Of a DNA stretch of 64,000 nt, positions 8,538 to 17,142 are shown piece after piece (the first letter of the stretch is position 1; every line of letters begins with the position of its first letter). This stretch comes from Stenotrophomonas maltophilia (lineage in GTDB: Bacteria > Pseudomonadota > Gammaproteobacteria > Xanthomonadales > Xanthomonadaceae): contig NZ_CP154630.1 of NCBI RefSeq assembly GCF_039555535.1, positions 4,663,001-4,727,000 on the forward strand, read 5' to 3'. A model generated the notes under the pieces. The model saw only the letters and a list, made by a program, of their open reading frames with translations. It did no database searches and was not told the DNA's origin. Position numbers and translations under genes: made by a program.

Positions 8538-9321
8538 GGGGCGGCTCTCCAGACAGGTCGAAATAACGAGAAAGGTGCTCGGTAACGCGGCGTGCCGCCA
8601 AGGCATCCCCCCTTGGCGAGTCGTCTTCGGCCAGGAAAGGCGCGATCGGGATATCTTCGCCGATCTGCAGCCGAACGTGAAAGCGACGTGAGGGGACACG
8701 ATACCACTTCTGCCCCTTGGTCAGGGTCGGGGGGGTACAGGTGATCCGCACCGGGGTGATGTCCAGCCGGCCACGCACGGCGATGTTGGCCGCGCCGCGC
8801 TGCAGCCGCGGCGGCTGCCCGGGCACGCTGCGGGTGCCTTCCGGGAAGATGACCAGGGTGCCGCCGGCCTGCACCGCCGCTACGCAATCGTCCACCAGGC
8901 CAGCGCCGTCATCGTTGGAGATGTAGCCGGCCGCGCGCACCGGACCACGCATGAACGGGTTGCAGGCCACGGCCCGCTTGACCACGCAATCGGCGTTGGG
9001 CAGCAACGAAATCAGGCAGACCACGTCGATCAGGGTCGGGTGATTGGCCAGGACCAGCAAACCGTCGCGCTGCAGGCGTTCCCGGCCTTCGATCTGCAGG
9101 GTCATCACCCCCAGCCGGCACATCAGCCGGACATGGCTGGCAAAGGCGGCCTGGACCACGCGCCGGGCGCGCCGGCGACGGGCCACCGGGTCCCGCATCA
9201 GCAGCAGCACCGGCATCACCAGGACGCCGAGCAGCAGCCCGCCGAGGCCAAACGCAGCAAAGCTCAGGCCGGTGCCGAACACCCGCCAGGCGTGATCGAG
9301 GCGGCGCAGCAGCTCACTCAC
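8524..9321 (-). CDS. PlsC-type 1-acylglycerol-3-phosphate acyltransferase-like protein (GTG start)
   Basis: A 265-residue membrane-associated acyltransferase. It has an N-terminal hydrophobic segment (about residues 20-42), the catalytic NHPTLID (H94, D99) and the FPEGTR substrate motif (159-164). It probably transfers an acyl group, possibly the polyene, onto a glycerolipid. The upstream open frame to 9408 overlaps the synthase gene; the GTG at 9321, overlapping that gene's stop by 8 bases, is the natural start. It differs from the LpxL-like enzyme at 4050-4991, so the cluster has two acyltransferases of separate families. Confidence 0.86.
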   Translation of the reverse strand: MSELLRRLDHAWRVFGTGLSFAAFGLGGLLLGVLVMPVLLLMRDPVARRRRARRVVQAAFASHVRLMCRLGVMTLQIEGRERLQRDGLLVLANHPTLIDVVCLISLLPNADCVVKRAVACNPFMRGPVRAAGYISNDDGAGLVDDCVAAVQAGGTLVIFPEGTRSVPGQPPRLQRGAANIAVRGRLDITPVRITCTPPTLTKGQKWYRVPSRRFHVRLQIGEDIPIAPFLAEDDSPRGDALAARRVTEHLSRYFDLSGEPPRAST

Positions 9322-10057
9322 GGCGGCCCCAGCGCCAGCGCTGGCCGTGGGCCACGTGCTCCAGCGCCGACGCGCCGGACAACAGGAAGCGGTGCAGGTC
9401 CAGCGCATGCGGCAGCAAGCCCGGCGCAGAAGTGGCCTGTTCTTCGGCCGGCTGCCACTGCAGAGAAAGCGTCGGGTGGCCCGCGGCGGGCGCGGTCAAC
9501 CGCCAGCACCACGCAAAGAACGGGTCGGGTTCGTCGGCGAACGTCGCGTAAATTTCAGGAAGCGGAGATTCGTAGACCACCACCCGCACCTCGCGGGCGC
9601 CATCAGCCAGCAGGCCAACGGCCTCCAGGCACGCGGCCTCGACCGTGGCCTGGCCGGCAGCCAATGCCAGGTAGTTGCCGCGATGGCCGCGGGCGATGGA
9701 ATACAGCGCGGCGATCGCGTTGTGCACCGACAGGCCGAATCCAGTGGGCGACAACGGCTGGTCGCCGACCAGCGCACCCAACAGGTCCATCGAACGTGCG
9801 ACGTCGCCATGGCGGCTGGCGAACACCAGCGGCACGTCGCTGTCGGCCCCCTGCCCATCCTCGCACCAGCACGCGGCCTGGATCGCCATGCGGCCCAACC
9901 GCTCGATACGACGGCGTTGCATTGCCGGAACCTCCGCCAATGCCGGCGTATCCCCGCCATGCGGCAGGTACGGCGCATCGGCCCAGCCCAGCCACTGGCT
10001 ACGCTCGCTCAGGCCGGGCGCCCACGCGGCCCAGTCGACGATGGAGAATTCAATCAT
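9314..10057 (-). CDS. Beta-ketoacyl synthase-like protein, chain-length-factor type
   Basis: A 247-residue protein resembling the short ketoacyl-synthase-like (ketoacyl-synt_2) proteins of aryl-polyene clusters. It starts MIEFSIVDWAAWAPG and contains a FASRHGD segment followed by LSPTGFGLSVHNA, which aligns with the thiolase core. No clear catalytic Cys-His-His set is visible, so it probably acts as a non-catalytic partner (chain-length factor) of a true ketosynthase, which would lie beyond the left edge. It is the first gene of the visible operon; the 216 bases upstream (10058-10273) should hold the promoter. Confidence 0.75.
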   Translation of the reverse strand: MIEFSIVDWAAWAPGLSERSQWLGWADAPYLPHGGDTPALAEVPAMQRRRIERLGRMAIQAACWCEDGQGADSDVPLVFASRHGDVARSMDLLGALVGDQPLSPTGFGLSVHNAIAALYSIARGHRGNYLALAAGQATVEAACLEAVGLLADGAREVRVVVYESPLPEIYATFADEPDPFFAWCWRLTAPAAGHPTLSLQWQPAEEQATSAPGLLPHALDLHRFLLSGASALEHVAHGQRWRWGRRE

Positions 10058-10236
10058 TTAGCGTTGGTGCTTCAACGGGAGAACGATAGGCACGAGCCAT
10101 TACGGCGACGCGCGGCGGCCCCCATTCCTGCAGCCGCGCGTCCGTCCAGGACGTCGCCGGCTGCCCCCCTGGCCGCCGGAAAGGAGCGCACGCTAGCACG
10201 TCCCGCGCAGGGTGTGCAGGTTTCACATTCCCCAAC

Positions 10237-10262
10237 GCGGGGCCCGGCAACGGCCGGCCCCG
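10237..10262 (-). terminator. GC-rich hairpin after cydB
   Basis: GCGGGGCC (10237-10244) pairs with GGCCCCGC (10255-10262) directly downstream of the cydB stop. There is no clear U-run after it, so it is either a weak or factor-dependent terminator or an mRNA-end stabiliser. The rest of 10058-10273 holds no gene I can support and should contain the promoter of the aryl-polyene genes. Confidence 0.4.
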
Positions 10263-10273
10263 CCTTCAATCGA

Positions 10274-11287
10274 TCAGTGGTAACCGGTGTCGGCGTGCAC
10301 CTTGCCGCGGAATACCCGATAGGACCAGGCCGTATAGCCCAGGATGACCGGCAACAGAATGACCAGCCCCACCAGCGTGAAGCCCAGCGAGGAGGCCGGC
10401 GCGGCGGCCTGCCACAGCGTCATCGACGGCGGCAGCAGGTACGGCCACATGCCCAGCACCAAGCCGAGGAAGCCGAGCACGAACAGCGCCAGGCTGAGCA
10501 GGAACGGCGGCAGGTCACGGCGTGGATGGGTGGCGCTGCGCCACAGCGCGGCCGCCACTGCCAGGGTCAGCAGCGGTACCGGCGACAGCCACCAGAAGTT
10601 GCCGTCGCTGAACCAACGCGCCATCAACCGCGAGTCGAGGAACGGCAGCCAGCTGCTGACCAGGCCCATCGCCGCGATCACCGCCACCACCAGCGGCCGG
10701 GTCATCTGTCGCGCCAGCGCCTGCACGCGCCCTCCGGTCTTCAGGATCAGCCAGGTGCTGCCCAGCAACGCGTAGCCGGCCACCAGCGCGGCGCCGGTAA
10801 GCATCGCGAACGGACTGAACCAGGCGAACGGTCCGCCCTGATAGACACCGTCCACCAGCGGGATGCCCTGCACCAGGGTGCCGAGGATCACGCCCTGGGC
10901 GAAGGTCGCCAGCAGTGAGCCAAGGCCGAACGCCACGCTCCACAGCCGGCGTGATCGATGCGCCTTGAAGCGGAACTCGAAGGCGACGCCGCGGAACACC
11001 AGCGCCACCACCAGCAGCAGCACCGGCAGGTACAACGCCGACAGCAGCACCGCATACGCCTTCGGGAAGGCCGCCAGCAGCCCGGCACCGCCCAGCACCA
11101 GCCAGGTCTCGTTGCCGTCCCAGATCGGCGCGGCGGTGTTCATCATCAGGTCCAGCTGTTCCTCGTCCTCGGCGAACGGAGCGAGGATGCCGATGCCGAG
11201 CACGAAGCCGTCCAGCACCACGTACATCAGTACGCCGAAACCGATCACCGCGAACCATGCCACCGGCAGCCAGGTCATCAGGTCCAT
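10274..11287 (-). CDS. cydB: Cytochrome bd-type quinol oxidase subunit II (CioB/CydB)
   Basis: A 337-residue inner-membrane protein with eight or nine helices. The N-terminal half has the CydB hallmarks: an early YVVLDGFVLGIGIL segment, then NTAAPIWDGNETWLVLGG. It pairs with CydA to reduce oxygen to water using quinol. The ATG at 11287 starts 1 base after the cydA stop (11289), so the two are translated together. No small cydX-like gene was seen downstream, as is usual for the cyanide-insensitive (Cio) subgroup. Confidence 0.93.
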   Translation of the reverse strand: MDLMTWLPVAWFAVIGFGVLMYVVLDGFVLGIGILAPFAEDEEQLDLMMNTAAPIWDGNETWLVLGGAGLLAAFPKAYAVLLSALYLPVLLLVVALVFRGVAFEFRFKAHRSRRLWSVAFGLGSLLATFAQGVILGTLVQGIPLVDGVYQGGPFAWFSPFAMLTGAALVAGYALLGSTWLILKTGGRVQALARQMTRPLVVAVIAAMGLVSSWLPFLDSRLMARWFSDGNFWWLSPVPLLTLAVAAALWRSATHPRRDLPPFLLSLALFVLGFLGLVLGMWPYLLPPSMTLWQAAAPASSLGFTLVGLVILLPVILGYTAWSYRVFRGKVHADTGYH

Positions 11288-11288
11288 G

Positions 11289-12686
11289 TCAGCGCTCCTC
11301 CAGCGGTTCGTCGGCCGCCGACAACGGGCGCGCCGGGGTATGGCTGCCGTGGTCCAGCGATGGTCCTTCGGCATGCGGCTGCGGTCCATGACGCAGGATC
11401 TTCACCAGGTACCAGATGCCCCAGCCGAACACGAACGCGTAGCCGACCACGTAAACGCCCAGCGACAGCGCGGTCATCCATGCACTCTGCGGGCCGACCG
11501 CATCAGCGGTGCGCAGCACGCCATACACCACCCACGGCTGGCGGCCCATCTCGGTGACGAACCAACCCGACAGCAGCGCGATGAAGCCGCTGGGCAGCAT
11601 CCAGTTCCAGCCGCGCAGCAGCCATGGCGAATCCAGCAGCTTCCTCCGCCACAACTGGAAGGCCGACACCCAGGCCAGCAGCAGCATCAGCGTGCCCAGC
11701 CCAACCATGATGCGGAAGGCGAAGAACACCGGCGTCACCGGCGGCCGTTCACTGGCCGGTACCGAGGTCAGCGGATCGAAGGTGCCGTCCAGGCTGTGGG
11801 TGAGGATCACGCTGCCCAGCTTCGGGATGGCCACCTCGAAATCGTTGCGCTCTTCCTTTTCGTTGGGCAGCGCGAACACCACCAGGGGTACGCCCTCGCC
11901 CTCCTTCGTTTCATGCCAGTGCGCTTCCATCGCCGCGATCTTCATCGGCTGGTGCTTGAGCGTGTTCAGGCCATGCATGTCGCCGACGAAGATCTGCACC
12001 GGCACGGTCAGCGCCGCGAACGCCACCGCCGCGATCAGCATGCGTCGGCCCGCTTCCACATGCGTTCCCCTGCGCAGGTACCACGCACCCACGCCACCGA
12101 TCACGAAACAGGTGGTGATGAACGAGCCCAGCGCCATGTGCGCCAGCCGGTACGGGAACGAGGGGTTGAACACCACCTGCCACCAGTCCACAGGATGCAC
12201 GATGCCGTTGACCATCTCGTAGCCGGCCGGCGTATGCAGCCAGCTGTTGGACGACAGGATCCAGAACGTGGAGAACAGCGTGCCCAGCGCTACCATGCAG
12301 GTGGACAGGAAATGCAGGCGCGGCGAGACCCGGCCCCAACCGAACATCATCACGCCAAGGAAGCTGGCTTCCAGGAAGAACGCGGTCAGCACTTCGTAGG
12401 TCAGCAGCGGGCCGATGACCGTGCCGGCCACCTCGCTCAGCCGCGGCCAGTTGGTGCCGAACTGGAAGGCCATGACGATGCCGCTGACCACGCCCATGCC
12501 GAACGACACTGCGAAGATCTTCTGCCAGAAGAAATACAGCTCGCGCCACACCGGCAACTTCGTGCGCAGCCAGCGCCACTCGATGAAGGCCAACCAGCTG
12601 GCCGTACCGATGGTGAAGGCGGGGAACAGCACGTGGAAACTGATGACGAATCCGAACTGGATCCGGGACAACAACAACGCGTCCAA
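11289..12686 (-). CDS. cydA: Cytochrome bd-type quinol oxidase subunit I (CioA/CydA), TTG start
   Basis: A 465-residue haem-binding subunit. Conserved features include SRIQFGFVISFH near the N-terminus (haem b595 axial His), the quinol-loop KIAAMEAHW and the GRQPW signature near the C-terminus. The Q-loop between them is short, as in the cyanide-insensitive oxidases of Pseudomonas. The frame is open to 12812, but a perfect AGGAGG lies 6 bases before a TTG at 12686, giving MDALLLSRIQFGF, the standard start of the family. The enzyme is a high-oxygen-affinity terminal oxidase of the inner membrane. Confidence 0.92.
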   Translation of the reverse strand: MDALLLSRIQFGFVISFHVLFPAFTIGTASWLAFIEWRWLRTKLPVWRELYFFWQKIFAVSFGMGVVSGIVMAFQFGTNWPRLSEVAGTVIGPLLTYEVLTAFFLEASFLGVMMFGWGRVSPRLHFLSTCMVALGTLFSTFWILSSNSWLHTPAGYEMVNGIVHPVDWWQVVFNPSFPYRLAHMALGSFITTCFVIGGVGAWYLRRGTHVEAGRRMLIAAVAFAALTVPVQIFVGDMHGLNTLKHQPMKIAAMEAHWHETKEGEGVPLVVFALPNEKEERNDFEVAIPKLGSVILTHSLDGTFDPLTSVPASERPPVTPVFFAFRIMVGLGTLMLLLAWVSAFQLWRRKLLDSPWLLRGWNWMLPSGFIALLSGWFVTEMGRQPWVVYGVLRTADAVGPQSAWMTALSLGVYVVGYAFVFGWGIWYLVKILRHGPQPHAEGPSLDHGSHTPARPLSAADEPLEER

Positions 12687-12692
12687 GGGACG

Positions 12693-12698
12693 CCTCCT
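12693..12698 (-). promoter_or_regulatory. cydA: Shine-Dalgarno sequence that fixes the TTG start of cydA
   Basis: A consensus AGGAGG on the minus strand lies 6 bases before the TTG at 12686. Upstream ATG codons in the same frame lack such a site, so the TTG is preferred. Confidence 0.8.
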
Positions 12699-12840
12699 GC
12701 CTGCGACCGGTGGGATACCGGACCACTTTAGGAGGATTTCGTCAAGGTGGGATGCGACCGGGTGACGCGCTGCTTCACTTTGTCGCAGGGCGGCGTGAAG
12801 GCCGCCGGACACGGCCCAGCGCTACCGATTGTCCGCTCCG

Positions 12841-12893
12841 GTAGCTGCCAACCTTGGTTGGCACACGCACCCAGGCACCGACTACGGTCGGCA
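12841..12893. repeat. GTAG-headed palindromes, divergent SMAG/REP type
   Basis: GTAG is followed by the hairpin GCCAACCTTGGTTGGC, then a second short one (CCGACTACGGTCGG). This fills the space between cydA and the small-protein/sigma operon. The stem differs from the main family in the window but shares the GTAG head and hairpin size. Confidence 0.55.
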
Positions 12894-12936
12894 TCCAACC
12901 ACCGCGATTGGAGCGACCCATCGCCCGGCAGGCGCC

Positions 12937-13152
12937 TCAGTGCCAGAAATACCAGGCCGCTGCAGCCAGCAGTGCGCCAAACAACAGCACCTGCACCACC
13001 ACATAGCCCACACCGCTGTCGCGCGACTCGGCGGCAATGCGCTTCTGCAGCGCCTCGCTCACATCCGGCACGTCTTCCTGCTGCGCTGGCTCACGCAACG
13101 CCTGTGCCAGCGCGCGCGCTTCCGCATCGCGGGGATCGGTCGGTGGGTTCAC
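12937..13152 (-). CDS. Small single-pass membrane protein, candidate anti-sigma partner
   Basis: A 71-residue protein with an acidic, Gln/Arg-containing cytoplasmic N-terminal half and one C-terminal membrane helix (about residues 48-69, ending AWYFWH). Its ATG overlaps the stop of the ECF sigma gene by 4 bases, so it is coupled to it. Small membrane proteins encoded directly after ECF sigma genes are often anti-sigma factors; that is an inference here, since no zinc-binding HxxxCxxC motif is present. Confidence 0.7.
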   Translation of the reverse strand: MNPPTDPRDAEARALAQALREPAQQEDVPDVSEALQKRIAAESRDSGVGYVVVQVLLFGALLAAAAWYFWH

Positions 13153-13793
13153 AGCAGTTCTCCGGCGGTGGCGTGCCGCGTCAGTTCCTGTTTCAGGACC
13201 TGGCGTGCGCGGAACAGGTGGCTCTTGATGGTACCGCGTGCCAGCCCGGTCACCTGTTCGATCTCGGCCAGATCGAAATCTTCCAGATAATGAAGCCCGA
13301 CGATCAGCCGCTGCGGCGCACTCAGCCGTTCCAGTGCTGCGCCCAGCTGGCGCCCGGCCTGCAATACCTCACTCAGTTCCGCCGGGCCCGGGCCTTCATC
13401 ACCGATGCCAAGTTCTTCCGGCACCTCCACCGCTACCATCCATTGCGCTTCCAGGCGTCGCCGTCGCAGGTGCTGCAACGCGGTGGTGTAGGCCACCCGC
13501 GAAACCCAGGTACGCAACGAAGATTCAAATCGGAACCGGTGCAACTGACGGAACACCGCCAGGAAGGTTTCCTGCAGCAGGTCGGCCACCTGGTCGCGGT
13601 CGCCGACCATGCGACCGATCACGTGCGCGCAGGTACGCTGATACGCCTGCACCAGCTGCGCGAACGCCGGTTGCGAACCATCGATGATGGCGCGGACCAG
13701 GGCGCGGTCGTCATCCGCGTCGGGTATGGGCCCGGGGGCGACGTCGCGGCGACGCCCCCGCAATGCAGCCAGTGCTCCACCCAGCAGACTCAT
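13149..13793 (-). CDS. ECF-family RNA polymerase sigma factor
   Basis: A 214-residue sigma-70 family protein. Region 2 is visible in the first half (AFAQLVQAYQR, then DQVADLLQETFLAVFRQLHRF with the conserved DxxQETF) and region 4 in the second half (LSAPQRLIVGLHYLEDFDLAEIE, then a helix-turn-helix ending GTIKSHLFRARQVLKQEL). It would direct transcription of a small regulon under a membrane-linked signal. It lies between two small membrane-protein genes, which suggests envelope sensing. The regulon is unknown. Confidence 0.9.
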   Translation of the reverse strand: MSLLGGALAALRGRRRDVAPGPIPDADDDRALVRAIIDGSQPAFAQLVQAYQRTCAHVIGRMVGDRDQVADLLQETFLAVFRQLHRFRFESSLRTWVSRVAYTTALQHLRRRRLEAQWMVAVEVPEELGIGDEGPGPAELSEVLQAGRQLGAALERLSAPQRLIVGLHYLEDFDLAEIEQVTGLARGTIKSHLFRARQVLKQELTRHATAGELL

Positions 13794-13829
13794 GCGCGGG
13801 GCGTCCCCTGTGCCCGTGGCATGCCTGCC

Positions 13830-14159
13830 TCAGCCCTTGCGCGTGGCGGGGCGGGTGAAGTGCCAGGCCAGCAGCTGGCCGAGGCCGGCACTGCCGACCA
13901 TCGCGGCGGCGGCGCCGAAGGTCAGTTCGCGTGCACCGATCGCCTCCAGCAGGCCCATTGCCACGGCCAGGCTGACCAGGCTGATGCCCCAGCGCAGCGC
14001 GCCCTGGCGGCGGCGTTCTTCTTCCAGCACGGCCAATGAGCGGATCACTTCCTCCGGCACGTGCGGGGCCACCAGCTTGCTGCGCGCGCGGGCATCGGCA
14101 ATGGCGTGGATCGCGTAGGCGATGCAGATGAAGAGGGTGATCGGAATCAGTTCCTGCAT
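13830..14159 (-). CDS. Small membrane protein upstream of the ECF sigma gene
   Basis: A 109-residue protein with an N-terminal helix (residues 4-20), a charged central stretch (VPEEVIRSLAVLEEERRRQ) and two C-terminal helices (about 58-72 and 78-97). The ATG at 14159 follows a GGAGC-type ribosome site. It is 36 bases upstream of the sigma gene on the same strand, so the three genes probably form one operon. I do not recognise the family. Confidence 0.72.
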   Translation of the reverse strand: MQELIPITLFICIAYAIHAIADARARSKLVAPHVPEEVIRSLAVLEEERRRQGALRWGISLVSLAVAMGLLEAIGARELTFGAAAAMVGSAGLGQLLAWHFTRPATRKG

Positions 14160-14326
14160 GGTCGGGCTCCTGTTCGGTGGATGATGCGGGTTCAGGAGAA
14201 TGGATGCGCGACCACGGCCACCGGTTGCAGGATTTTGCCGATTCCGCTGCCATGACCTGTGGCCCCTGCCCCGGGCCCTTGCGGCTGCTACGCTTGCCCG
14301 GTTTCCTCTTCTGGTGCCGTCCGCCC

Positions 14327-16696
14327 ATGTCCCGAGTGCTGCCCCTGTCCCTCCTGCTGTCGGCCGTGCTGGCCGCACCGGCTGCGCATGCCGCGCCGAC
14401 GCCGATCACCATCGAACAGGCCATGGCCGACCCGGACTGGATCGGTCCGCCGGTCGAGAAGGCCTGGTGGTCGTGGAACAGCCAGCAGGTGGAATACCAG
14501 CTCAAGCGCAACGGCAGCCCGGTGCGCGATACCTTCCGCCAGCCGCTGGCCGGTGGCGTGGCCGCGCAGGTGGCCGATGACCAGCGCGGCACCTTGGACG
14601 TGGCCGAGCCGGTCTACGACCGCAGCCGCAGCCGCAGCGCCTTCGTGCGCAATGGCGACGTGTTCGTGCGCGACCTGCGCAGCGGCGCGCTGACCCAGCT
14701 GACCCGCAGCAACGAGCGCGCGGGCAACGTGAACTTCGCCGCCGACAACGGCGTGATCTGGCGGGTCGGCCAGAACTGGTTCCACTGGACCGCCGCCAGC
14801 GGCGTGCAGCAGGTGGCCAGCCTGAAGGCCGAGAAGGATCCCCGCACGCCGCCGAAGGCCGACGTGCTGCGCGACCAGCAGCTGCGCACGCTGGAGACCC
14901 TGCGCCGCGACCGTGACCAGCGCGAAGCCCTGAAGGACCAGGACCAGCGCTGGCGCCAGGCCGACCCGACCCGCGCACCGGGCCCGGTGTACCTGGGCGC
15001 CGACGTGGAGATCGGTGACAGCGTGCTGTCGCCCGACCTGACCCACCTGATCGTGGTGACCAAGCCTAAGGACTTCGATGACGGCCGCGGCGGCAAGATG
15101 CCGCTGTATGTGACCGAGTCGGGCTACGAGGAAACCGAGGACACGCGCACCCGCGTCGGCCGCAACGGCTTCGAACCGCACACCCTGTGGTACGTGGACG
15201 TGCGCACCGGCAAGGCCGAGAAGGTCTCGCTGGCCGGCCTGCCGGGCATCAGCACCGACCCGCTGGCCGAACTGCGCCGCAAGGCCGGCAAGGACGCGCT
15301 GAAGGGCGAGCGCAGCGTGCAGGTGATGAGTGACTTCATGGGCAGCGGCATCCGCTGGAGCGCCGACGGCCAGCAGGCCGCGGTGATGCTGCGTGCCAAC
15401 GACAACAAGGACCGCTGGATCATCAGCGTCAACGCCTCCGACGGCCGCGTGCAGAACCGCCACCGCCTGACCGACAACGCCTGGATCAACTGGGGCTTCA
15501 ACGATTTCGGCTGGATGGCCGATGGCCGCACGCTGTGGCTGCTGTCCGAGGAATCCGGCTTCTCGCACCTGTACACCCAGGCCGGTACCGCCAAGCCGCA
15601 GGCGCTGACCAGCGGCAAGTGGGAAACCTCGGCGCCGGTGCCGTCGGCCGATGGCAAGGGCTTCTACTTCCTGTGCAACCAGCAGGCCCCGCATGACTAC
15701 GAAGTCTGCGCGGTCGATACCGGCACCCGCCAGGTGCGCGAGCTGACCAGCCTCAATGGCGTGGAAGACTTCTCGCTGTCGCCGGACGGCCAGCAGCTGC
15801 TGGTGCGCTACTCCGGTGCCTACCTGCCGCCGCAGCTGGCCGTGCTGCCCAGCGCCGGTGGCCAGGCCCGTGTTCTGACCGACACCCGCACCGCCGACTA
15901 CAAGGCACGCCAGTGGATCCAGCCGAAGCTGGTGGCGGTGCCGTCCAAGCACGGTGCCGGCGTGGTCTGGGCCAAGTACTACGAACCGGAAAACAAGGAA
16001 CCGGGGAAGAAGTACCCGATCGTGATGTTCGTGCACGGCGCCGGCTACCTGCAGAACGTGCACCAGCGCTACCCGGCCTACTTCCGCGAGCAGATGTTCC
16101 ACAACCTGCTGGTGCAGAAGGGCTACATCGTGCTGGACATGGATTACCGCGGCAGCGAGGGCTACGGCCGCGACTGGCGCACGGCGATCTACCGCAACAT
16201 GGGCCACCCGGAACTGGAAGACTACAAGGACGGCCTGGACTGGCTGGTCGACACCCAGCAGGGTGACCGCGACCACGCCGGCATCTACGGCGGTTCCTAC
16301 GGCGGCTTCATGACCTTCATGGCGCTGTTCCGCTCGCCGGGCACCTTCAAGGCCGGCGCCGCGCTGCGCCCGGTGGTCGACTGGCACCAATACAACCACG
16401 GCTACACCAGCAACATCCTCAACACCCCGGACATCGATCCGGAGGCGTACCGCGTGTCCTCGCCGATCGAGTACGCGCAGAACCTGCAGGACAACCTGCT
16501 GATCGCCCACGGCATGATGGATGACAACGTGTTCTTCCAGGACTCTGTGAACCTGACCCAGCGCCTGATCGAACTGCACAAGGACAACTGGTCGATCGCA
16601 CCGTACCCGCTGGAGCGCCACGGCTACGTCCGCGCCGATTCCTGGCTGGACCAGTACAAGCGCATCCTCAAGCTGTTCGAGCAGAACCTGAAGTGA
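14327..16696 (+). CDS. Secreted dipeptidyl-peptidase IV-type S9 serine peptidase
   Basis: A 789-residue peptidase. A signal peptide (LPLSLLLSAVLAAPAAHA) fixes the start at 14327. Residues about 60-560 form the beta-propeller, with WMADGRTLWLLSEESGF typical of DPP IV; the C-terminal 230 residues form the hydrolase. The catalytic triad is visible: Ser657 in GGSYGG, Asp732/733 in HGMMDDN, His765 in ERHGY. These periplasmic enzymes remove dipeptides from peptide N-termini and serve peptide nutrition. The stop overlaps the Nudix gene by 4 bases (GTGA). Confidence 0.93.
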   Translation: MSRVLPLSLLLSAVLAAPAAHAAPTPITIEQAMADPDWIGPPVEKAWWSWNSQQVEYQLKRNGSPVRDTFRQPLAGGVAAQVADDQRGTLDVAEPVYDRSRSRSAFVRNGDVFVRDLRSGALTQLTRSNERAGNVNFAADNGVIWRVGQNWFHWTAASGVQQVASLKAEKDPRTPPKADVLRDQQLRTLETLRRDRDQREALKDQDQRWRQADPTRAPGPVYLGADVEIGDSVLSPDLTHLIVVTKPKDFDDGRGGKMPLYVTESGYEETEDTRTRVGRNGFEPHTLWYVDVRTGKAEKVSLAGLPGISTDPLAELRRKAGKDALKGERSVQVMSDFMGSGIRWSADGQQAAVMLRANDNKDRWIISVNASDGRVQNRHRLTDNAWINWGFNDFGWMADGRTLWLLSEESGFSHLYTQAGTAKPQALTSGKWETSAPVPSADGKGFYFLCNQQAPHDYEVCAVDTGTRQVRELTSLNGVEDFSLSPDGQQLLVRYSGAYLPPQLAVLPSAGGQARVLTDTRTADYKARQWIQPKLVAVPSKHGAGVVWAKYYEPENKEPGKKYPIVMFVHGAGYLQNVHQRYPAYFREQMFHNLLVQKGYIVLDMDYRGSEGYGRDWRTAIYRNMGHPELEDYKDGLDWLVDTQQGDRDHAGIYGGSYGGFMTFMALFRSPGTFKAGAALRPVVDWHQYNHGYTSNILNTPDIDPEAYRVSSPIEYAQNLQDNLLIAHGMMDDNVFFQDSVNLTQRLIELHKDNWSIAPYPLERHGYVRADSWLDQYKRILKLFEQNLK

Positions 16697-17112
16697 GCAA
16701 CGCCGCAGCCACGATCCGCATCGTGGCTGCGGTCATCCTGGATGACCGCGGCCAGGCGCTGGTGGTGCGCAAGCACGGCGCCAATCGCTTCATCCAGCCC
16801 GGTGGCAAGCCCGACCCCGGCGAGACGCCACTGCAGGCACTGGCCCGCGAACTGGACGAGGAACTCGGTGTGCAGCTGCGCGCCGGGGCTGCCATCGCGC
16901 TGGGCACGTTCGAGGACTGGGCGGTGAATGAGCCCGGCCACCGCGTGCAGGCACAGGCGTGGTGGGTACAGGTGGACGGCACGCCACGGGCGCGCGCCGA
17001 GATCGCCGAACTGGCCTGGGTGCCGCTGCAGCCGCCGCATGGCCTGCCCTTGGCACCGCTGAGCGAACACCATATCCTGCCGGCCGTCGCCACCCGGGTG
17101 ACGGCCCGCTGA
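16693..17112 (+). CDS. Nudix hydrolase (GTG start)
   Basis: A 139-residue protein with a perfect Nudix box: GKPDPGETPLQALARELDEE followed by LGV fits GX5EX7REUXEEXGU. Nudix enzymes hydrolyse nucleoside-diphosphate derivatives such as damaged nucleotides or dinucleotide polyphosphates. It starts at GTG 16693, overlapping the peptidase stop by 4 bases, so it is translationally coupled to it. The substrate cannot be read from the sequence. Confidence 0.92.
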   Translation: MSNAAATIRIVAAVILDDRGQALVVRKHGANRFIQPGGKPDPGETPLQALARELDEELGVQLRAGAAIALGTFEDWAVNEPGHRVQAQAWWVQVDGTPRARAEIAELAWVPLQPPHGLPLAPLSEHHILPAVATRVTAR

Positions 17113-17142
17113 CCGCGTGGGCACCGATTGCAGGGACACCGG

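Noticed and set aside
1..10057. A full xanthomonadin pigment cluster
   Set aside because: Only part is visible: no ketoreductase, true ketosynthase or XanB2-type enzyme is in the window, so the exact product cannot be named.
10058..10273. A cydX-like small gene after cydB
   Set aside because: No short frame with a single helix and the CydX pattern was seen; the interval contains a hairpin and probable promoter.
14288..16621. A 777-codon open frame antisense to the S9 peptidase
   Set aside because: The translation is Val/His/Gln/Ala-rich with no motif, and the peptidase has a complete catalytic triad.
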